NCBI GenBank assembly: GCA_964017235.1
Contig: OZ024934.1
Span: 78,954,706-79,018,705 of the forward strand
Source of the DNA: Sabellastarte sp. h YS-2021
Lineage: Eukaryota; Annelida; Polychaeta; Sabellida; Sabellidae
DNA: 64,000 nt
Direction: 5' to 3'
Under the pieces are notes generated by a model. The model was not told where the DNA came from, made no database searches, and was given only the letters and a program-made list of their open reading frames with translations. Shown piece by piece: positions 1 through 10,545 of the stretch. The position numbers and the translations under genes were made by a program. Position 1 is the first letter of the stretch, and every line of letters starts with the position of its first letter.

Positions 1-670
1 CGCTAAAAATGGCTTCGCAATTTTGTCCAAGATTGCAGATCTTTCCATTTTCTTCTGTCATTAGGATTATAATCTGGGATTTACTCTGTTCTTCACCGTT
101 TCAATTGCTTTCATAGTCTTTTTTGGGATTGTATATTTCCTAATATCTGATACTGGTTGAGATTGATCACTGAAAATGTCAACCCTAGTGTTTTCTCTCC
201 ATGTAGCAAAATCAAGGTGACATTATTGTCAATTAGTGGTAATTTAGCACAGACCTAAAAAAGTGGAAACAATAATTTTAAACTTAAGTCTATCAGGATA
301 GCTGATGCCAAAAGTATGCGCTATAAGTGATATGTCATATTTTGGCAATTTTGGATACTGTTGTTGCTTAACATTTAGAAATTGAATTGATGTGAAGGGC
401 CTTGATGGAGATATGAGCTCTCCAATTGCTCTTGTTGTTATAAAGATACCAGATCGATTTTTACTATTCAGTACGAAAAAAAACAATTATTGGCAATAGT
501 GTGTGTTACCTGTAGCCCTGACCAGCTTTGTGTGGTTCTACAGGACTCACCTTACTCAAGTCTTCCTGTTCCTCTTGCTGCTTACAGCTACAACTCCTAT
601 GAGTGATCTGGATATTAAATCCAGCTGTTATAAATGTAAATACCACATATTGCGTATGAAGAATTTTTAA
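1..670. other. Gene-free AT-rich stretch
   Basis: I see no coding exon or recognisable repeat here. The only open frames are short, lack family resemblance and are not bounded by convincing splice sites. It may be intergenic, or an upstream intron of the kinase gene. Confidence 0.5.
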
Positions 671-909
671 GGGGCCATGGTGGCAGAGGGGTAACACTCT
701 CGCGTCCCATCTCTGAGGCCGGGGTTCGGTTCCCAGCACGGCCTCAAGTGGGAAAGCTGGTAGTTGCTTGCCGTTGGTCGGCAGTTTACAGTACAGAACC
801 CTGACGAACTGTATGTAATGGTTTCCTCTGCCCTTCCAACTTCCTGTCGTGATATGACCTGTATAGTGTTGAAAGCGACGTAAAACCCCAAATAAATAAA
901 TAAATAAAT
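671..909 (+). mobile_element. SINE family A, copy 1 (tRNA-derived)
   Basis: It starts GGGGCCATGGTGGCAGAGG, with an A-box-like TGGCAGAGGGG and a B-box-like GGTTCGGTTCC. A shared body follows (AAGTGGGAAAGCTGGTAG, then GTTGAAAGCGACGTAAAA), and it ends in an AAATAAATA tail. The 9-bp direct repeat AATTTTTAA flanks it at 662-670 and 910-918, as expected for a target-site duplication from LINE-driven insertion. It sits directly against the 5' edge of the family D element that follows, so it landed at that border. Six further copies occur in the window. Confidence 0.85.
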
Positions 910-917
910 AATTTTTA

Positions 918-1100
918 AGCGTGAGCTCTAGCAAGGCTTGCGCTTCTAGATATCACTATTTTTTCTCCGGATTTTCATGAATTGTGGCGATGGGCTACGT
1001 TAGTATTGGGATGGGTGACTGCTTCAGTGCACTACTCGTGTGATGGCTTTGCGGCTTGCGCTATTAGACCAAAATCTCTTTTGGCCTTATTTTATTAGTT
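918..1100 (+). mobile_element. Family D element with 5S rRNA-like core, copy 1 (internally deleted)
   Basis: It opens with GCGTGAGCTCTAGCAAGG and has a T-rich stretch, then GGGCTACGTTAGTATTGGGATGGGTGACTGC. That last part resembles the box C region of 5S rRNA (TTAGTACTTGGATGGGAGACCGC). The 3' end has the family motif GATGGCTTTGCGGCTTGCGC and a short hairpin (ACCAAAATCTCTTTTGGCC). Compared with the copies at 28470 and 54397 it lacks the part that aligns with box A of 5S. Confidence 0.7.
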
Positions 1101-1346
1101 ATGCAGTATTCTGAAGGACAGAAGCCATTGACAGGACTTTGAGGAAAATGGGGTGGATGTCCTTATTTTGAAATTGGATCCATAGAAACTCTGAAACCCC
1201 AACACTATTCTAATTTGACTTTTATAGTGCTTAATCTCCACTGAGTAGTGGACTCTAAGGCGCAACAAGACAATAGCAATATGCAAATTTAAAGTCCAAG
1301 GACAAAAACAGGTCGGCACTACAGAGAAGCCATAAGAGAAAATGAG

Positions 1347-3008
1347 CTAAGGAGGATATGCCTTTGCATAGAGATAGGTTTTGAGCTTCTTTCTAAAAGA
1401 GGCAATAGTGGGTGATGCACAGATGTCTTCAGTAAGTGAATTCCAAACAGTGGGAGCATCAAAGGCAAAACTGAAGCCAAACTGCTTAGTGGACTTGTGA
1501 ATTGTAGGTTGAAATTTTGGTACATTGAGGAAATTGGCAACACTCTGACTGCGTCTAGTATTGTAAGTAGTGTGGTATGTGGATAGATGTGGAGCGAAAT
1601 ATTTAGGGAAACCAGTATGAATAAACTTGTACACCAGGGTAGCCAGTTTGAACTCTGAGCAAAACTGAATAGGGAGCCAATGGAGTTTCCTGAGTACCAG
1701 AGTTATCCGAGTGTATTTACACGAATTTGTAACAATTCTAGCAGCACTATTTTGGATAGACTGTAATCTATGAAGATTGACTTTAGAAAGACTCGTGAAA
1801 AGTGAGTTACAGTAGTCCAACTGACTACTAACAAAAGCATTGGCAACCGACACAGCTGCATCCTGAGTCAAGAACTGCCTAATATTTGTAAAATCCCTCA
1901 GTTGACTAAAGCAGCCTTTACAAACATTCTGGATGTGTTTAGAGAAGGAAAAATCAGAGTCGAACCACACACCCAGGTTCCTCACAGACTCCGTGGGGTA
2001 AAGGGGGTTGCCCAGGATATCAATTGGGAAACATGCATTTAACCTTTCTCTCTGTTTGTTGGAGCCAAAAAGTATGAACTCAGTTTTATCAGGACTGAGT
2101 TTAAGTTTGCTAACCGACATCCATTCTTTGACATCTTGAATGCATCTATTCAACTTATCAAAGGCAGCCGAGGCATTCCTGTGTGAGAGATGGACATAAA
2201 GTTGTGTGTCGTCGGCATAACAATGGAAGTTTACACCTTTGTGTTTACCAATCAGTGTACTAAGGGGAGATGTGTACAGAGAAAATAGCAGAGGACCCAA
2301 AACAGAACCATGAGGTACACCGAACAGCAGTTTGTGTAAATTAGACAAAGTAGAACCAATCTTTACAGACTGACAGTGTTCTGTCAAATAAGAAGAGAAC
2401 CATTTGAGGGCTGAGCCACCAACACCAAACCAATCTGGAAGACAGCCAAGGAGAGTGGACTGATCAATCATATCGAAGGCAGTCGAGAGATCCAGAAGTA
2501 CCAAGGTAGTAGCTTCACCCCGAGATAGTGACAAATGAATATCATTTTTGATGGAAAGTAGAGCCGTCTCAGTTGAGTGACCTGGCTTATATGCTGATTG
2601 GTATGAGTTATCCAAGTCATGTCGATGAATGTGATCAACCAGCTGTTTAGCAACTATATGTTCCACCAGTTTAGAAATGAAGCTAAGTCCAGATACTGGG
2701 TGGTAGTTTTTTAAATCCTCAACAGGAAGAGAGGCCTTCTTAATAAGTGGAGTGACTACAGCTTTTTTGAAACCACCTGGAACCAGTCCCTCACTGAATG
2801 AAAAATTGACCAATTTGGTTATAGATGGTAAAAGGATGTCAACGCATTCCTTGATAAGGAATGTGGGCAATGGGTCCAACAGGCAGGATTTGTTGGGTGA
2901 TTTACTGATTATTTTTGCGATTTCATCTTGAGTGACTTGAGTAAAGACTGTTAGTTTAGGAGGGTCAGAGGGGGGATGTACAGGACTCAGATGAAGAAAA
3001 ACTCTCAC
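1347..3008 (-). pseudogene. LINE reverse transcriptase (C-terminal ORF part)
   Basis: This open stretch of about 553 codons copies element RNA into DNA at the target nick in an intact LINE. Visible RT landmarks, in order: the fingers motif SPNKSCLLDPLPTFLIKE near residue 38, LDLSTAFDMIDQSTLL (first catalytic Asp), the G-x-PHGSVLGPLLFSLY motif, and YADDTQLYVHL, the double-Asp active site. After these come the thumb region, VWFDSDFSFSKHI, LDYCNSLF, LHWLPI, and the C-terminal FAFDAPTVWNSL / FRKKLKTYL end typical of CR1/L2-type elements. The natural start lies upstream in the fused endonuclease-RT ORF; the apparent Met start only reflects a frameshift near 3008. The active-site residues are intact although the element as a whole is not. 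Confidence 0.9.
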
Positions 3009-4235
3009 AAATTTTCATGACTTTATTTCGGAAGAAAGTAGCAAAACGATCAGCCAATGACTTTGAGGATTCACAAGTGGGCAGAGTAGTGCTATGGGAT
3101 CTATGTAGGACTTTATGTAACTCCCGCCATAGTTTCTTCGAATCATGGCTATTGTCGGAGATTAGTTTCCTGTAATAGACAGTTTTGTTCCTGTTTGCAA
3201 GACAATTACACCAGGCAATTTGACGTCGAAGACGACTCCTGTTATATTGACTTTTATCTTTATGCCAAGCTCATTCAAATTGACATCTGAGTGACTTAGC
3301 AAGGTGATAGGTCTCTGACAACCAGTCAGTACGCTGTTTCATCTTCAAACTGGACACAAATGGAGCATGCCTGTCAAGGATACAACTCAAATCTTGTACA
3401 TACTGATCATAGAGCTGTGAGATAGAATTTGCTGGACATTTTACAAAAGGCATTTCTTTAAGGTCAGACCAAAAGTTGGACATATTGATATGATGGTACC
3501 TCCTATAGGAAATTCTTGTTTGACAGGTAGCAGGAGAGGAAGGAACGTCGATAGCACATTTAATGACTGCATGATCAGATATGAATTCACAGATGTCAAC
3601 ATGTACGCACATATCTTGATCACTGGGGGAAAGAATGAGATCAAGGATATGACCGTGCAAGTGAGTGGTATTGTTAACTGACTGTCTTAGATTCCATGAT
3701 TCTAAAAGGGCTTTCAATTTGTGACTATCAGTACAACGTACATCAATGTGTATATTGAAATCACCACATATGAAGTAATTGCAATCAACAGAAGACAGAA
3801 AACAAACAAAGGACATAAATTCATCGAAAAAAATGGAAGAACACGGCCCAGGAGGGCAGTAGATAGAGGCTAGGAGCAAAGTTCAGCACAAAACTGAGAC
3901 TGATATGACCATATTTTTAAAGGAGCTATAATTAGGGGTATCCACCTTGTGATATTTGTATGAATCACAAATGAAAAAACCAACACCACCACCAATACCT
4001 GATGAACGTGGCCATGTATCAAAGAGAACCCATCCGGGGTGAGTGAATGAAGGAAATTATCCGAATCAGTAGTACGAATATGTGTTTCAGTGAGACAGAG
4101 GAAATCAAAGGTGTGAGATGCTATTGTGTCAGCAAGGAGAGGGCCCTTATTCTGGATTGACCTTGCATTTACTAAGCCAAGCATAACCAGTCCAGGATTC
4201 ATGGCAACATCACCGCACATGAGAATCAATAGCAT
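3009..4235 (-). pseudogene. LINE APE-type endonuclease and linker to RT, frameshifted
   Basis: The AP-endonuclease-like domain nicks target DNA in intact elements. The N-terminal part (3870-4235) shows LVNARSIQNKG and the catalytic-site motif CLTETHIRT (Asn and Glu of the APE fold). After a frameshift near 4000, a glycine-rich GGGVGFFI segment continues in another frame. The C-terminal part (3271-3879) shows IYCPPGP, CGDFNIHID (catalytic Asp/Asn) and SDHAVIKC (the terminal His of the fold). An in-frame TGA at 3271 ends that part; the same frame continues past it (AWHKDKSQ...) as the linker towards RT. The breaks show the copy is inactive. Confidence 0.85.
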
Positions 4236-4340
4236 AAGCCCACTCTGTTTTACGGTAGGGGGGAAACATGGCAGGTGGAGCTGTAGGAGTAGTTTTGTGC
4301 AATCCTTAACATGGATGGAATGAGGAATCCACTTCCAATA

Positions 4341-5055
4341 AAATTATGTGAGACACTCCTGAGATGAGTAGCAGCCATCAACATGGTGCAGAAGAGTAAA
4401 ATGTGCATGGCAAACATCTTCGTTGGGTTGCGTAAGGGATAAATGCCCTAGGATAAAAAACCACCTGTGTGTGGCCTAAACCTTTATGGCGTTAAGGACT
4501 AACCCTTGAAACTTCGTCCCGTGGGCGACTCACGGGCACCCTAGCAACCCACACTAAAGCCAACCTTAAGAAACTCAAACCAACCACAAACCAACAGAGT
4601 ATTTTAATACTGAAATACAGGAGAATCTGACAAAAGAAACAACAAGGCAGTAAAAGACATAGGTGAAAGTGATGAACCAAATTAAATATACATACAGTTA
4701 GCCAAAATATACAATAGGCATGAACAGATTGAAAAACAGTTACCGGTAATTCCCAGCTAGGTGGGCGATAATACCCTAAATATTGTACAGTCACAATAAG
4801 AGTTATACAAGAAGAAAATCAACTCTACACCAGGTAAATAATAAAATAAAACCTAAAAACTACAGCTTAAAAATCACAAAAGTACTGTATATTGGCCATA
4901 AGATGTTATTATTTACAACTATTCTTAAAAAGGGGACGCGTTCTCTGTGGTGCGTACTAGTTGCTAATAAGTACGTTATCATAACAAAATCACTATCATA
5001 CAAAATAGATCATACCAGTGCTATAGCATAGGTAAAATTATCATTGTATAGGTTA
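4341..5055. other. Possible LINE 5' UTR, then unassigned sequence
   Basis: The first 200 bases or so are less AT-rich than the surroundings and lie just 5' of the LINE endonuclease, so they may be its leader. A - strand open frame of 100 codons at 4492-4794 resembles nothing I know. From about 4600 I see only AT-rich sequence. Confidence 0.35.
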
Positions 5056-5292
5056 GGGGCCACGGTGGCAGAGTGGTAACACTCTCGCCTCCCACCTCTG
5101 AGGCCGGGGTTCGATCCCCGCACGGGCTCAAGTGGGAAAGCTGGTAGTTGCTTGCCGTTGGTCGGCAGTTTACAGTACACAACCCTAGCGAACTCTATGT
5201 ACTGGTTTCCTCTGCCCTTCCAACTACCCGTCGTGATATGACCTGTACAGTGTTGAAAGCGACGTAAAACCCCAAATAAACAAATAAACAAA
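5056..5292 (+). mobile_element. SINE family A, copy 2 (tRNA-derived, well preserved)
   Basis: This is the best-preserved copy. A box is TGGCAGAGTGG and B box is GGTTCGATCCC, both matching the tRNA internal promoter consensus, with spacing like a tRNA. The tRNA-like head is followed by a body of about 150 bp and the AAATAAACAAATAAAC tail. It is flanked by a target-site duplication of about 13 bp, CATTGTATARGTT, at 5042-5054 and 5293-5305. The intact promoter and nearly identical flanks suggest a fairly young insertion. Confidence 0.9.
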
Positions 5293-5859
5293 CATTGTAT
5301 AAGTTCACTAATATTTCCCTTCCTAGAAGTTTCTCAAAAAATAAAGATTTTTTTTACATTTGCAAATATCTAAGTTTGAGAAAGATCTATGAAACTTGGA
5401 ATGGTAAATGTTTGCATATTCTCCAATTAGGTGTTTTAACTGTTTTGATTATTAGGCAACCGTCTGAAACCTCTAGCCAATCTAATCCTCGCATTTGAGA
5501 CCACCATATATCCAGTAAATTGAAACAACTGTGTCAAATGTTAGACATTAAAAAAACTATTTCCAGTGTCTACTATTTTCCACTGGAGAGATCCGATTCT
5601 GTACTTTTCCAGAAAAATTATTTATCCAAACTGAAATAATGGTCATTGAGATAAGATCCTACATAATCCTGCTGCATTACAGTGATCTTGATTACTTTCC
5701 AAAATTTTTATCAGTTAGTTCAACTCTGGTACTCTGTAACTTAAGAATTGATATTGTAGGTTGTCAATGTTCTGTGAAGTTATATGAGCCCTCTGGAGTG
5801 TGGCATTTAAGTTAGTTAATAAATATAAAAAGTCCCTTGAATTCCTCTCTAACCTGTTT

Positions 5860-6060
5860 CACGAAATGGTTAAAATGTACTTATTTATGTCTTCAGTATG
5901 CAAATCAAATGAGCACTTTAGCTACAGCTTTGGGCATGATGCTCAATCTTTGTGGAATGGGCTCCTAGACAATATCCGAACTGCGGTTTCACTGTCATCT
6001 GAGGTGCAAATTCAAGAGATGCCTCTTCTCTAAAAGTTGACCTTGCATAGAGCACTCATC
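5860..6060 (+). pseudogene. Decayed LINE RT C-terminal fragment
   Basis: The + frame contains FSYSFGHDAQSLWNGLLDNI, matching the conserved LINE C-terminal end seen elsewhere in the window (FGHSFAFDAPTVWNHLPNEV at 45100-45165). It then degenerates, with a stop after EMPLL. It is a relic of a related but different LINE copy, without the catalytic motifs. Confidence 0.55.
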
Positions 6061-6164
6061 CCGTCTCTTGTATTGGCTTGCCTATATCTCAAGATTCTAA
6101 AGTCCCTTTTCTCTCATAGCTGCACCAATGCCCTAGAGTTAGACTTGCTCCAAGTCTTTTGATT

Positions 6165-6340
6165 TCTTATTCCACCAGACATGACATACATGGAATCATT
6201 ATGAATCCATCTGATGGGTGGATATTCTACTGTCTGATGAAATACAAATTTTGTCAGCACCACATTCTGGAAAAAAATTCATTCAGTCCTCATATATTAC
6301 CTTAGACAAAAGGACTTGATGAAAGTCTACCCTAGAGTCT
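6165..6340 (-). repeat. Repeat family K, copy 1 (coding-like on - strand)
   Basis: This segment is clearly similar to 61990-62190: both carry TTCCACCA, GACATACATG, AATCATTATG and CATTCTGG in the same order. On the - strand one frame reads IHNDSMYVMSGGIRN here and MHNDFMYVRFGGMRN in the other copy, so the shared part may once have been coding. I do not recognise the protein. Confidence 0.5.
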
Positions 6341-6344
6341 GTCA

Positions 6345-6770
6345 TGATGTAGATTAAACACTATAAAAGTACTCATTACATTCACAAGGTCTTTCCCCCA
6401 CTTTATGTTGGTTCCCTTTTGTCTTTGCAACCCAACTGCTGAATAATTCTGAACAAAAATAAATCTGTTTCATGTACCTATGAACCTAGACATGCTAAAG
6501 GCGCCAATTTCCGTCTAATTAGGGAAAACCTCCAGTTCAGACAATGAAATTTCAGTTTAACATAATGTACTCATAGATATCCTTTCTTTCACATTAGCAC
6601 TTTGCTAAGAGAGATGAGCTTATATCTCTAGATGTATGAGTGCTTTATGAATACCAAACTGTGTACATATTTGAAAAAAGATAAAGTATAAGTTTGAGCC
6701 TTAAGCAAGGCTACTAGCAATCTTTTGGTACACAGATTAAGCACTATAAAAGTATGGTTAGATTAAATGA
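6345..6770 (+). repeat. Two LINE-type 3' tail remnants
   Basis: Two degenerate copies of the tail motif lie at about 6350-6375 (GATTAAACACTATAAAAGTA) and 6733-6760 (GATTAAGCACTATAAAAGTA). The first follows CTAGAGTCTG, as in the LINE tails. No RT-coding sequence is attached to either. Confidence 0.5.
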
Positions 6771-7209
6771 AATTTCCTACTGACCTCCGGTCTTACTGAA
6801 AGGAGGTATTAACTTTATTAAACAGGAAAGAAGTGTTGAATTACAAATAGCCTATCGCAACAGACATTTCAATCAGATATAGTTAATGCTCCAAAATATT
6901 AGAACACCTTCTTCCTCAAGAAAATCCTTTACAAAAATACACACGTGTAAATCTTTCCCTTGTTTTGTATCAACAGACCTTTTTTCTCTTTGCCCAGAAT
7001 CCATGGTTAATCTGCGTGTTTTAAAGCCACAGCAAAAGGCAGGCTGGTAAGGGCATAAGTCTTGACTGCTGTTATACACACAAATAAGCCCTTTTTGCAT
7101 TGTTTTCTGTAGCTGTCGGCTGCAGATAATCACTGGAATAAAAGAGAGATAAGCTATTCACTGAAGGGGAGGTGGGAATGTTTTCACTTATTTTCGCCAC
7201 AAAAACAGC

Positions 7210-7318
7210 AAACCTTTTGGCCGCGTGGCCATAAGGTTAGTTAGTTCAATCATTTTTCGCCAGGTGGAGATTTTCAAAAAAGTCGTCTGCCAGGTACAAG
7301 GTTCAAGACCCCTATTTT
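7210..7318 (+). repeat. tRNA-like segment with A- and B-box matches
   Basis: GGCCGCGTGGCCATAAGG contains an A-box-like TGGCCATAAGG near 7226, and GGTTCAAGACC near 7300 matches a B box. The spacing of about 75 bp exceeds an ordinary tRNA and the stems do not obviously close, so this is more likely a SINE head or a tRNA pseudogene than a tRNA gene. Confidence 0.3.
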
Positions 7319-7552
7319 CTCATTCTTTTTAAGATTAAACCATTTTCTCTTCTGGTATGCTGGGAGTGATAAGGAAATCGATTGACATCTGATATATTCA
7401 TTCAAAGAAAAATTTTTCCAATACCAAATCTGCTTTACTGTTATGGAAGAAACACCTTGGACTATTTTTTTTCATATGGTGACAGGTGCAACATCTTTTT
7501 CTGCAAAATATTTACATAAAACAAAACCTAAAGGCCCACGCACTCCAATGAA

Positions 7553-7714
7553 GTTACAAGACTATCCTATCCAATAATTATGTTGAAAAACATAACGTTA
7601 CAAGATTATCCGATCCAATAATTATGTTGGAAACCATGATGTGACAAGATTATCCGATCCAATAATTATGTTGGAAACCATGAAGTTACAAGATTATCCG
7701 ATCCAATAATTAAA
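7553..7714 (+). repeat. 44-bp minisatellite, about 3.7 units
   Basis: Units start at 7553, 7597, 7641 and 7685, exactly 44 bp apart, each near GTTACAAGATTATCCGATCC then AATAATTATGTTGG. Units 2-4 differ at very few positions; the first differs more. No coding potential. Confidence 0.9.
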
Positions 7715-8384
7715 GTGGAACCTATATGACACTGATGAATATACCAGCCAATATAAAACAAGAGTTATCGCATTGATAGGTACTGTTGGCGCATAGTACA
7801 AATCTGTAGTTAAAATGACCAGAATCTCTATATTTGTAGTCCAATTTAGAAATTTAATTTTTTACCATATTCTTTAGCTTAAAAAGGGGCTTGTAAGATC
7901 ATCAGGTAGATTTGTTTTCAGCAAACAAATCCTCACAAAAACCACATGGAATTCTGGGACATTACTAAGACTTATGTCTTGCAAATATGTATTAATATAT
8001 ATCTAAAAGTTTTATATATATATAAATGAATGTTAGCTATATCTAATACCCATTGCTGTGTATAATTAAGGGTGTTTGTTGTAAAATAAAAAATATCAAA
8101 TGTAAGAATATGTAAAAATGTGTAAAATATATAATAAGGTATACATTGTCATGGAAGTTAGCATTCTGTTATTCAGTAATTCTTTGAAACTGTTTGTTGG
8201 TGGAGGTTTGTGAAGAGAATTTTCAGCTAGTACAATCAGTTCTGGATGTTATGTATCATCAATTACAAAACAATCCATATTAATGTAATTGCAAATGCAA
8301 ATATATGGAGGTAGAAAGGTTTAAAATAGCTCAGACCTACCAGGTGGACACATTTTATGGAATGTGTGCTGTGGTTTACTTATT

Positions 8385-8480
8385 AGGTGGTCCTTGGTAT
8401 ATATGCTGATGACATATCACTTATCTCCTGTAAGCTGTCACTGAAGGAAGGATGTAAAGCAATAAATATAGTCAATATGG
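8385..8480 (+). pseudogene. Possible RT fragment with YADD box
   Basis: The + frame reads VLGIYADDISLISCKLSLKE, which resembles the palm motif of non-LTR RTs (hydrophobic residues, YADD, then hydrophobic residues and a short loop before a helix). The similarity fades within about 30 residues and no neighbouring RT motif is seen. It could be chance. Confidence 0.35.
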
Positions 8481-8734
8481 AAATGGTGGTGGAGTGTGAA
8501 ATGGTTACAGAATGCAAAGGTCAAAATATGGGTTGGCTTCATAGTTACAGGTTTTATCCTTCCTATATAATACAGAATTTGAATTGAAACTAATTATTTT
8601 ATTGATGTAGTAAGTTAATGTTTATATACTGAAAGTTTATTTCGACGAAAGGAAATAACCAAAAAATGAAACTTGAATGAAAGACTAAATATGAAATATA
8701 AATTAATAATTTATCAAAGAATAACAGTTTTACT

Positions 8735-9180
8735 TTATTAACGCTCGACGATAGGAGAGGGTTATTGTAATCAGTTTGTTTCTGTCTGTCTGTCTGTCCG
8801 TCTGTCTGTGCACCGTTTCGCCCTTATAACTCAAAAACTATAACACCAATCAAGCTCAAATTTGGTGGGCAGGCATTTTATGGGGTACAGACGGATTCTT
8901 TCAAATTTTGTGTAATTTGTGTGAAAACTAAAGCCAGGAGCGAGTTTTTCTTATTTTTAAATGGGCTTTTACAGTGAAATCTGCTTCTCTGTCTGTGCAC
9001 CATTTTGCCCTTATAACTCAAAAACTATAACTTCAATCAATCTCAAATTTGGTGGGAAGGTATTTCATGGGGTACAGACAGATTCTTCCAAATTTGGTCT
9101 AATTTGTTTGAAAATTAAAGCCAGGAGAGAGTTTTTCTTATTTTAATTGGGAATACACAGTGAAACTGCTTCTCTTCATC
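8735..9180 (+). repeat. E/F-family repeat with 187-bp tandem duplication
   Basis: It opens with CGCTCGACGATAGGAGAGGG and a CTGT microsatellite. Two units of about 187 bp then start at 8803 and 8990 (TGTCTGTGCACC...). Each carries CCCTTATAACTCAAAAACTA, CTCAAATTTGGTGGG and a GGGGTACAGACRGATTCTT segment. The phrase about 'aactcaaaaactat' is typical of a family scattered through the window (about 9620, 16280, 20450, 40740). An open frame of 61 codons lies inside it and is not a gene. Confidence 0.75.
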
Positions 9181-9499
9181 ACATACGTAAAAATCAATAT
9201 TTTGCTTTCTGATGATGTCATTACTAAGTGATGTCATAATGTAACTGCCATTGTGAGGTCATAAACTTAGCTTGTGATACTTGATGTCTTTAAGTAAAAA
9301 TATTTCTTCTCATTGTATGTCTTGAAATTGACATAAACATAATAAAGAGGGAGGTGGTATATTCATCATTTTTATTAATTATTATTTCTGTTTTATTTTC
9401 TCTTTTTTCTTTGAATTCCTTGACAGTCCATCACCAAAAATTACCATGCATGATTTTCACTTAGAAGTGACCTTTAAGTAGAATTTTTACCTCCACCAG

Positions 9500-9925
9500 C
9501 AGTTTATGTTTTTGTGTGTTAATTGTTTATGTTTCTTTTATTATATTTTTGTGTGTGTGTGTGTGTCGGGGGTGGGGGGGGGGGGGGGGGGTGGGGGGTG
9601 GGGGTGTGTGTGTGTTTAGATTACTCCAAAACTAATGAACAGATCTTTATTTAAAAATTTGTGAGTAGGACCTGACTGAAGGAAGAAGTTACTAAAAGAA
9701 AGATCAGGATCTTATTTTAGATACAAGAAATTCATGATTTTTCAGAGGTCCCATTTCAATGTATTTTTAATGACTTTAGCTTTCTACTTGATATTTCTAT
9801 GAAAATTAATTTACATGTTTGGTTTTATTTTATTGTCTTCCTTGCAACATTTTATATCACTTGAGAGACTGGTCACATGGAGTCGAGTGTTTTGCTCTCT
9901 CTGAGTGCATCTTGTTATAATTGTA
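9500..9925 (+). repeat. E/F-family repeat with GT/G-rich simple sequence
   Basis: A (GT)n tract at about 9549-9565 is followed by a G-run region (about 9567-9604, with one run of roughly 19 G). Then comes ATTACTCCAAAACTAATGAA and the family body, ending near TTTTGCTCTCTCTGAGTGC. The G-run strand could form a G-quadruplex or i-motif and is a likely spot for sequencing error. Confidence 0.65.
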
Positions 9926-10479
9926 ATTTTACAAAATCAATTATTTGTGGTCGTCACTGTTAGACCGTCTCAAAGTTTTACTGCACATTAAACCTTAAAC
10001 AATACTTTATTTATATACTACAGTATTGTGTTTGTTCATCCTTTTGCTCTCTTCTTCTAAGACAATCAAGTCAAATTACTGTTACTTTACTTTCTGAAAG
10101 TACAAAGCCTAAGATCACACACGGGAAAGTAAAAACAGAAATGTGAAATATAAATGTTTAAAAACGTTCCTTTTTCAGGACAACGGAAAAAATATATATA
10201 CTTAAATAAAAATATACATATCTTTTAGTTATTTGAAAAAATCTTATTGTAGAAGCCATGGTAATACAGGATCTTTTGTACATTCAAGGTATTTTATAAA
10301 TGGGCTTTTTGTGGCTTCCTTGTACATTCTCCATCTAAGTTAGCCTGGTTCAGGGCTAGAGTATTCTTTTAAGTATATGTACAAATAGCAAGCAATAATA
10401 CCAAGGAAACCTAACCAGTTTTAATCATACATTTTACTCAGATAAACATTTTTGAAAGGCTATAAAATGTAATTGCAAT

Positions 10480-10545
10480 TAGAGTCTGTCGAGTGGTAGA
10501 GATTAAGTGCTATAAAAGTTCTTATTAATTTAGATTAAGTCTGTT
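10480..10545 (+). repeat. LINE-type 3' tail remnant
   Basis: AGAGTCTGTCGAGTGGTAGA followed by GATTAAGTGCTATAAAAGTT matches the tail of the LINEs at 1190 and 45323. A TAGATTAAG-like 3' end follows. Upstream sequence shows no RT coding, so this is a very short 5'-truncated copy or a non-autonomous element using the same tail. Confidence 0.6.

Larger units (their letters stand above)
1190..4340 (-). mobile_element. CR1/L2-like non-LTR retrotransposon (LINE), broken
   Basis: On the - strand this reads endonuclease, linker, reverse transcriptase and 3' tail, with no sign of LTRs. The 3' end (about 1190-1260) is the tail GCGCCTTAGAGTC...GAGATTAAGCACTATAAAAG followed by TAGAAT-like sequence, and the same tail is seen at other loci. 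The 5' limit is uncertain: a GC-richer segment up to about 4560 may be its 5' UTR. No separate ORF1 is seen. The coding region is broken by at least one frameshift in the endonuclease, an in-frame TGA at 3271-3273 and a frameshift near 3008, so this copy looks dead. The clade call rests on the YADDTQLY-type RT and the APE endonuclease; CR1, L2 and Rex-like groups are hard to separate by eye. Confidence 0.85.

Noticed and set aside
506-934. 142-codon open frame on the - strand
   Set aside because: It lies over SINE family A copy 1 and its flank; similar frames recur over other A copies (5010-5291, 26060-26414, 62633-62863).
5056-5130. Possible genuine tRNA gene
   Set aside because: A and B boxes are good, but the head continues into the SINE body, carries a target duplication and occurs in seven copies.
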